Source: Bacteroidetes bacterium 4572_112
GTDB lineage: Bacteria; Bacteroidota; Bacteroidia; Bacteroidales; UBA1556
Direction of reading: 5' to 3'
DNA: 9,459 nt
Assembly (NCBI GenBank): GCA_002254285.1
Contig: NIUZ01000160.1
Location: 1 to 9,459 of the forward strand
Below the pieces are notes generated by a model. It searched no databases. It was not told the origin of the DNA and saw only the letters and a program-made list of their open reading frames with translations. Positions within the stretch are counted from its first letter, which is position 1. Every line of letters starts with the position of its first letter. A program made the position numbers and the translations under genes. Of this stretch, positions 7,095 to 9,459 are shown piece after piece.

Positions 7095-7337
7095 ATGTTA
7101 TTAGCAATTTTATTAAACGTTGGTCTAGCTAAGCTAGGAGCAGGCGTTGGAGCAGGTTTAGCAGCTATCGGAGCTGGTATCGGTATTGGCCAAATTGGTG
7201 GTAAAGCAGTAGAAGGTATTGCTCGTCAACCTGAGGCTGCTGGAGATATCCGTGCAAACATGATTGTTGCTGCAGCTCTTGTAGAAGGTGTTGCTTTCTT
7301 TGCAATTGTAATCAGTCTTTTGATTGTAGTATTGTAA
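7095..7337 (+). CDS. atpE: F0F1 ATP synthase subunit c
   Basis: Subunit c is the proteolipid that forms the rotating ring. Its 80 residues make two glycine/alanine-rich membrane helices (about 5-38 and 53-79) joined by the polar loop ARQPEAAGD (43-51). The ion-carrying carboxylate is Glu64 in AALVEGVAFF. The sodium-binding signature is absent: the residue after Glu64 is Gly rather than Ser/Thr, and the helix-1 position matching Gln32 of Ilyobacter tartaricus is Ile31. Proton coupling is therefore inferred. Gln33 is nearby but offset by two positions. The gene is bracketed by a small 5' hairpin and a strong 3' hairpin, in keeping with the need for many c copies per complex. Confidence 0.97.
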   Translation: MLLAILLNVGLAKLGAGVGAGLAAIGAGIGIGQIGGKAVEGIARQPEAAGDIRANMIVAAALVEGVAFFAIVISLLIVVL

Positions 7338-7352
7338 GCAAAGCTCCCAAAT

Positions 7353-7392
7353 TTCAAGCTCTTCCTCAACGGTTGGTTGAGGAAGACTTGAA
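7353..7392 (+). terminator. Strong hairpin between atpE and atpF (attenuator or 3' stabiliser)
   Basis: TTCAAG (7353-7358), a bulged C, then TCTTCCTCAAC (7360-7370) pair completely with GTTGAGGAAGA (7376-7386) and CTTGAA (7387-7392). This gives 17 base pairs around a 5-nt GGTTG loop. TCTTTTATC follows, a short, imperfect U-run. It starts 15 nt after the atpE stop and ends 48 nt before atpF. Partial termination, or protection of the 3' end of an atpB-atpE transcript, would both raise c relative to the stalk and head subunits. The structure is seen directly; the role is inferred. Confidence 0.6.
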
Positions 7393-7440
7393 TCTTTTAT
7401 CATTGAACAAAACAGAATACAATATAATAAATAGAATATT

Positions 7441-7935
7441 ATGGATTTAATAATGCCAGGTGTAGGTCTTATCTTTTGGATGACCTTAGTGTTTTCACTA
7501 CTATTAATTTTACTGAAGAAATTTGCTTGGAAACCAATTATGGATTCTTTACGTGAGCGTGAGCAAGATATTTCTTCTTCATTAGCAATGGCTAAGCAAA
7601 CCAAAGCTGAGATGAAGCAATTGCAAGCTGATAATGAGAAATTATTGCAGCTAGCTCGTGAGGAACGTGATGTTATTCTTAATGAGGCTAAAACTACTAA
7701 AGATCAAATTATTAGTGAGGCTAAAGATAAAGCTCAAGCAGAAGCTGACAGAATTGTGGAATCTGCAAGAGTAAATATTGAGAACGAAAAACGTGCTGCT
7801 CTTACTGAAATTAAAACTCAGGTTGCAGAGCTTTCTATCGAAATAGCTGAAAAGGTTCTTAAAGCTGAATTAAGCAATAAGACTGAGCAGAACAAATTGG
7901 TAGAAAAACAATTAGAAAACCTCAACTTTAACTAG
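7441..7935 (+). CDS. atpF: F0F1 ATP synthase subunit b
   Basis: Subunit b is half of the peripheral stalk that holds the catalytic head still against the rotating ring. The 164-residue protein has the expected plan: a short periplasmic start MDLIMPGVG, one membrane helix (about 9-26), the conserved KKFAWKPIMDSLRERE (26-41), then a long charged right-handed coiled coil rich in Ala, Glu and Lys (about 40-145), and a C-terminal part that contacts delta. Length is normal. The start context is AT-rich (AATAGAATATT before ATG) with no Shine-Dalgarno sequence, as is common in Bacteroidota. atpH follows after 6 nt, which suggests translational coupling. Confidence 0.96.
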   Translation: MDLIMPGVGLIFWMTLVFSLLLILLKKFAWKPIMDSLREREQDISSSLAMAKQTKAEMKQLQADNEKLLQLAREERDVILNEAKTTKDQIISEAKDKAQAEADRIVESARVNIENEKRAALTEIKTQVAELSIEIAEKVLKAELSNKTEQNKLVEKQLENLNFN

Positions 7936-7941
7936 GTTTAT

Positions 7942-8484
7942 ATGAGTTATTCAAAAATAGCAAAACGATACGCAAAAGCACTTTTTGACTTTTCTAAAGA
8001 GAAAAATTCTTTGGAGGATGTTAAGAATGATATGGATTATATCCATGAGCTTTGTGCACAATCCGAAGAATTTGTGGCGGTGCTTAATAGCCCTATCATA
8101 AAGGTTCAGAAGAAGAAAGATATTGTGGCAGCAGTTGTTGGTGAATATGTTAGCGATTCTACTATGGATATGCTAAGAATTATTGCTGATAGCCGCCGCG
8201 AGAGTATTATTCCTACTTTGACCGACGAATTCATTAAAATGTATAATGAGTCAATAGGACTGATGAAGGTGGATTTATATTCAGCAGTGGAGCTTTCACA
8301 AGATTTACAAGATAAAATCTCAACACGTATAGCAACACAGACTGAAAAGAAAATTGAGCTTACGCAACATATACAAGAAGACCTTATTGGTGGTTTTGTA
8401 TTGAAAATGGATGATATGCTTTATGATGCTAGTCTTAAATCAAGCCTTAGCAAATTAAAGAATGTATTATCTGAAAGAGTATAA
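7942..8484 (+). CDS. atpH: F0F1 ATP synthase subunit delta
   Basis: Delta caps the F1 head and binds subunit b, joining the stalk to the alpha subunits (OSCP family). The 180-residue protein begins with the family block SKIAKRYAKALFDFSKEKN (3-21), followed by the helical N-terminal domain to about residue 105 with VLNSPIIKVQKKKDIV (62-77). The C-terminal domain includes VDLYSAVELSQDLQDKI (129-145) and ends with EDLIGGFVLKMDDMLYDASL (146-165) and a final helix. Length and motifs are normal. The ATG lies 6 nt after the atpF stop. A 42-nt AT-rich gap without a recognisable signal separates it from atpA. Confidence 0.95.
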   Translation: MSYSKIAKRYAKALFDFSKEKNSLEDVKNDMDYIHELCAQSEEFVAVLNSPIIKVQKKKDIVAAVVGEYVSDSTMDMLRIIADSRRESIIPTLTDEFIKMYNESIGLMKVDLYSAVELSQDLQDKISTRIATQTEKKIELTQHIQEDLIGGFVLKMDDMLYDASLKSSLSKLKNVLSERV

Positions 8485-8526
8485 TTAAGAAATAAATTAA
8501 CGAATTAAATAAATATCAATAAAGAT

Positions 8527-9459
8527 ATGGCAGACATTAAACCAGCTGAAGTATCGGCAATATTAAGACAACAACTTTCGGGTTTCCAGAGCGAAGCAGA
8601 GCTTGAGGAAGTAGGAAGTGTTATAGAAGTTGGTGATGGTATCGCCCGTGTGTATGGTCTTACCAATGCACAATCAGGTGAGCTTATCAAATTCGATAAA
8701 GCTAATGTAATGGGTATCGCCCTTAACCTTGAGCAAGACAACGTTGGAGTTGTACTTCTTGGTGCTTCTGATAATATTCAGGAAGGTGATACAGTAAAAC
8801 GTACTGGTAGAATTTCTTCTATTAATGTAGGAGAAGGAATGCTAGGACGTGTAGTAAATGCTCTTGGAGAGCCTGTTGATGGTAAAGGTAAAATTGAAGG
8901 TGAGACTTTCGAAATGCCAATTGAGCGTAAAGCTCCAGGGGTAATTTTCCGTCAGCCTGTTGATCAGCCTCTTCAAACAGGTATCAAAGCAGTTGATGCT
9001 ATGATTCCTATTGGTAGAGGTCAGCGTGAGCTTATCATTGGTGACCGCCAAACTGGTAAATCAACAATTGCACTGGATACTATCCTTAATCAGAAAGAAT
9101 TTTATGATAAAGGTGAGCCAGTTTATTGTATTTATGTTGCTATTGGTCAAAAAGGATCAAATGTGGCTAATATCGTAAAGGTACTTGAAGAGACTGGTGC
9201 TATTGCATATACAGCTGTGGTTATGGCTACTGCTGCTGATCCTGCTGCAATGCAGTTTTATGCTCCATTAGCTGGTGCTGCAATTGGTGAGTTCTTCCGT
9301 GATACCGGACGTGCTGCTTTAGTAGTTTATGATGATCTTTCGAAACAAGCTGTTGCTTATCGTGAGGTTTCTCTTCTACTTCGTCGTCCTCCAGGGCGTG
9401 AGGCATATCCTGGTGATGTGTTTTACCTTCACTCAAGATTATTAGAGCGTGCTGCTCGT
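8527..9459 (+). CDS. atpA: F0F1 ATP synthase subunit alpha, 3'-truncated by the window
   Basis: Alpha subunits alternate with beta in the F1 head and hold the non-catalytic nucleotides. From ATG at 8527 the frame is open for 311 codons to the window edge, about 60% of the usual ~525 residues. The N-terminal beta-barrel domain comes first (EEVGSVIEVGDGIARVYGL, 28-46). VNALGEPVDGKG (110-121) precedes the nucleotide-binding domain. The P-loop is GDRQTGKS (172-179, Lys178 and Ser179), with Gln175 marking alpha rather than beta. QKGSNVANIVKVLEETGA (208-225) and the Walker B region LVVYDDLSKQAVAYRE (265-280) follow. The last visible block is HSRLLERAAR (302-311). The N-terminus (ADIKPAEVSAILRQQL) matches the delta-binding segment. 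No frame break is seen. The remaining F1 genes are outside the window. Confidence 0.97.
   Translation, partial: MADIKPAEVSAILRQQLSGFQSEAELEEVGSVIEVGDGIARVYGLTNAQSGELIKFDKANVMGIALNLEQDNVGVVLLGASDNIQEGDTVKRTGRISSINVGEGMLGRVVNALGEPVDGKGKIEGETFEMPIERKAPGVIFRQPVDQPLQTGIKAVDAMIPIGRGQRELIIGDRQTGKSTIALDTILNQKEFYDKGEPVYCIYVAIGQKGSNVANIVKVLEETGAIAYTAVVMATAADPAAMQFYAPLAGAAIGEFFRDTGRAALVVYDDLSKQAVAYREVSLLLRRPPGREAYPGDVFYLHSRLLERAAR

Noticed and set aside
7179..7290. Sodium-specific c subunit
   Set aside because: Gln33 lies near the sodium-ligand position but is offset by two residues, and the residue after Glu64 is Gly rather than Ser/Thr.
7158..7604. 148-codon antisense open frame across atpE and atpF
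   Set aside because: It is opposite two conserved genes, runs through the intergenic hairpin and shows no family resemblance.
8505..9436. Antisense open frames opposite atpA
   Set aside because: The plus strand encodes a continuous, well-conserved alpha subunit with a P-loop. The antisense frames are by-products of its codon pattern.

Overview
The window looks like a piece of a low-GC Bacteroidota chromosome. Three things point there. The M43 metalloprotease carries a signal peptide and a C-terminal domain of the type IX secretion sorting kind. Start codons lack clear Shine-Dalgarno sequences, and promoters match the Bacteroidota -7 element TAnnTTTG. The F0 subunit a has the long signal-peptide-bearing, His-rich N-terminus usual in this phylum. 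The order cannot be resolved from the sequence alone.

Layout. Positions 1-827 (+) hold the 3' part of a Fic-domain AMP-transferase gene, cut by the window edge. It converges on a minus-strand block, and the 140 bp between them (825-964) resembles a small inverted-repeat element. The minus-strand block, read right to left, begins with a proline aminopeptidase (M24B/PepP) gene broken by an internal deletion (5450-4186). A rho-independent terminator follows (about 4151-4106). Then come an N-terminally anchored PlsC-type acyltransferase (4089-3373) and a two-gene unit with its own promoter: a secreted M43 protease (3306-2071), followed after 5 nt by the menaquinone enzyme MqnE (2065-965).

A 434-bp AT-rich divergent gap (5451-5884) separates pepP from the plus-strand ATP synthase operon atpB-atpE-atpF-atpH-atpA. 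The operon runs to the right edge, where atpA is cut after 311 codons. Subunits a and c form the proton path, b and delta form the peripheral stalk, and alpha is part of the catalytic head. A 17-bp hairpin directly behind atpE probably helps produce extra c subunit.

The genes are mostly housekeeping: respiratory quinone synthesis, phospholipid synthesis and ATP synthesis. I see no convincing undescribed multi-gene system. The points most worth a second look are the deletion in pepP, the hairpin after atpE, the inverted-repeat element placed exactly between two convergent stop codons, and the pairing of a secreted protease with mqnE.
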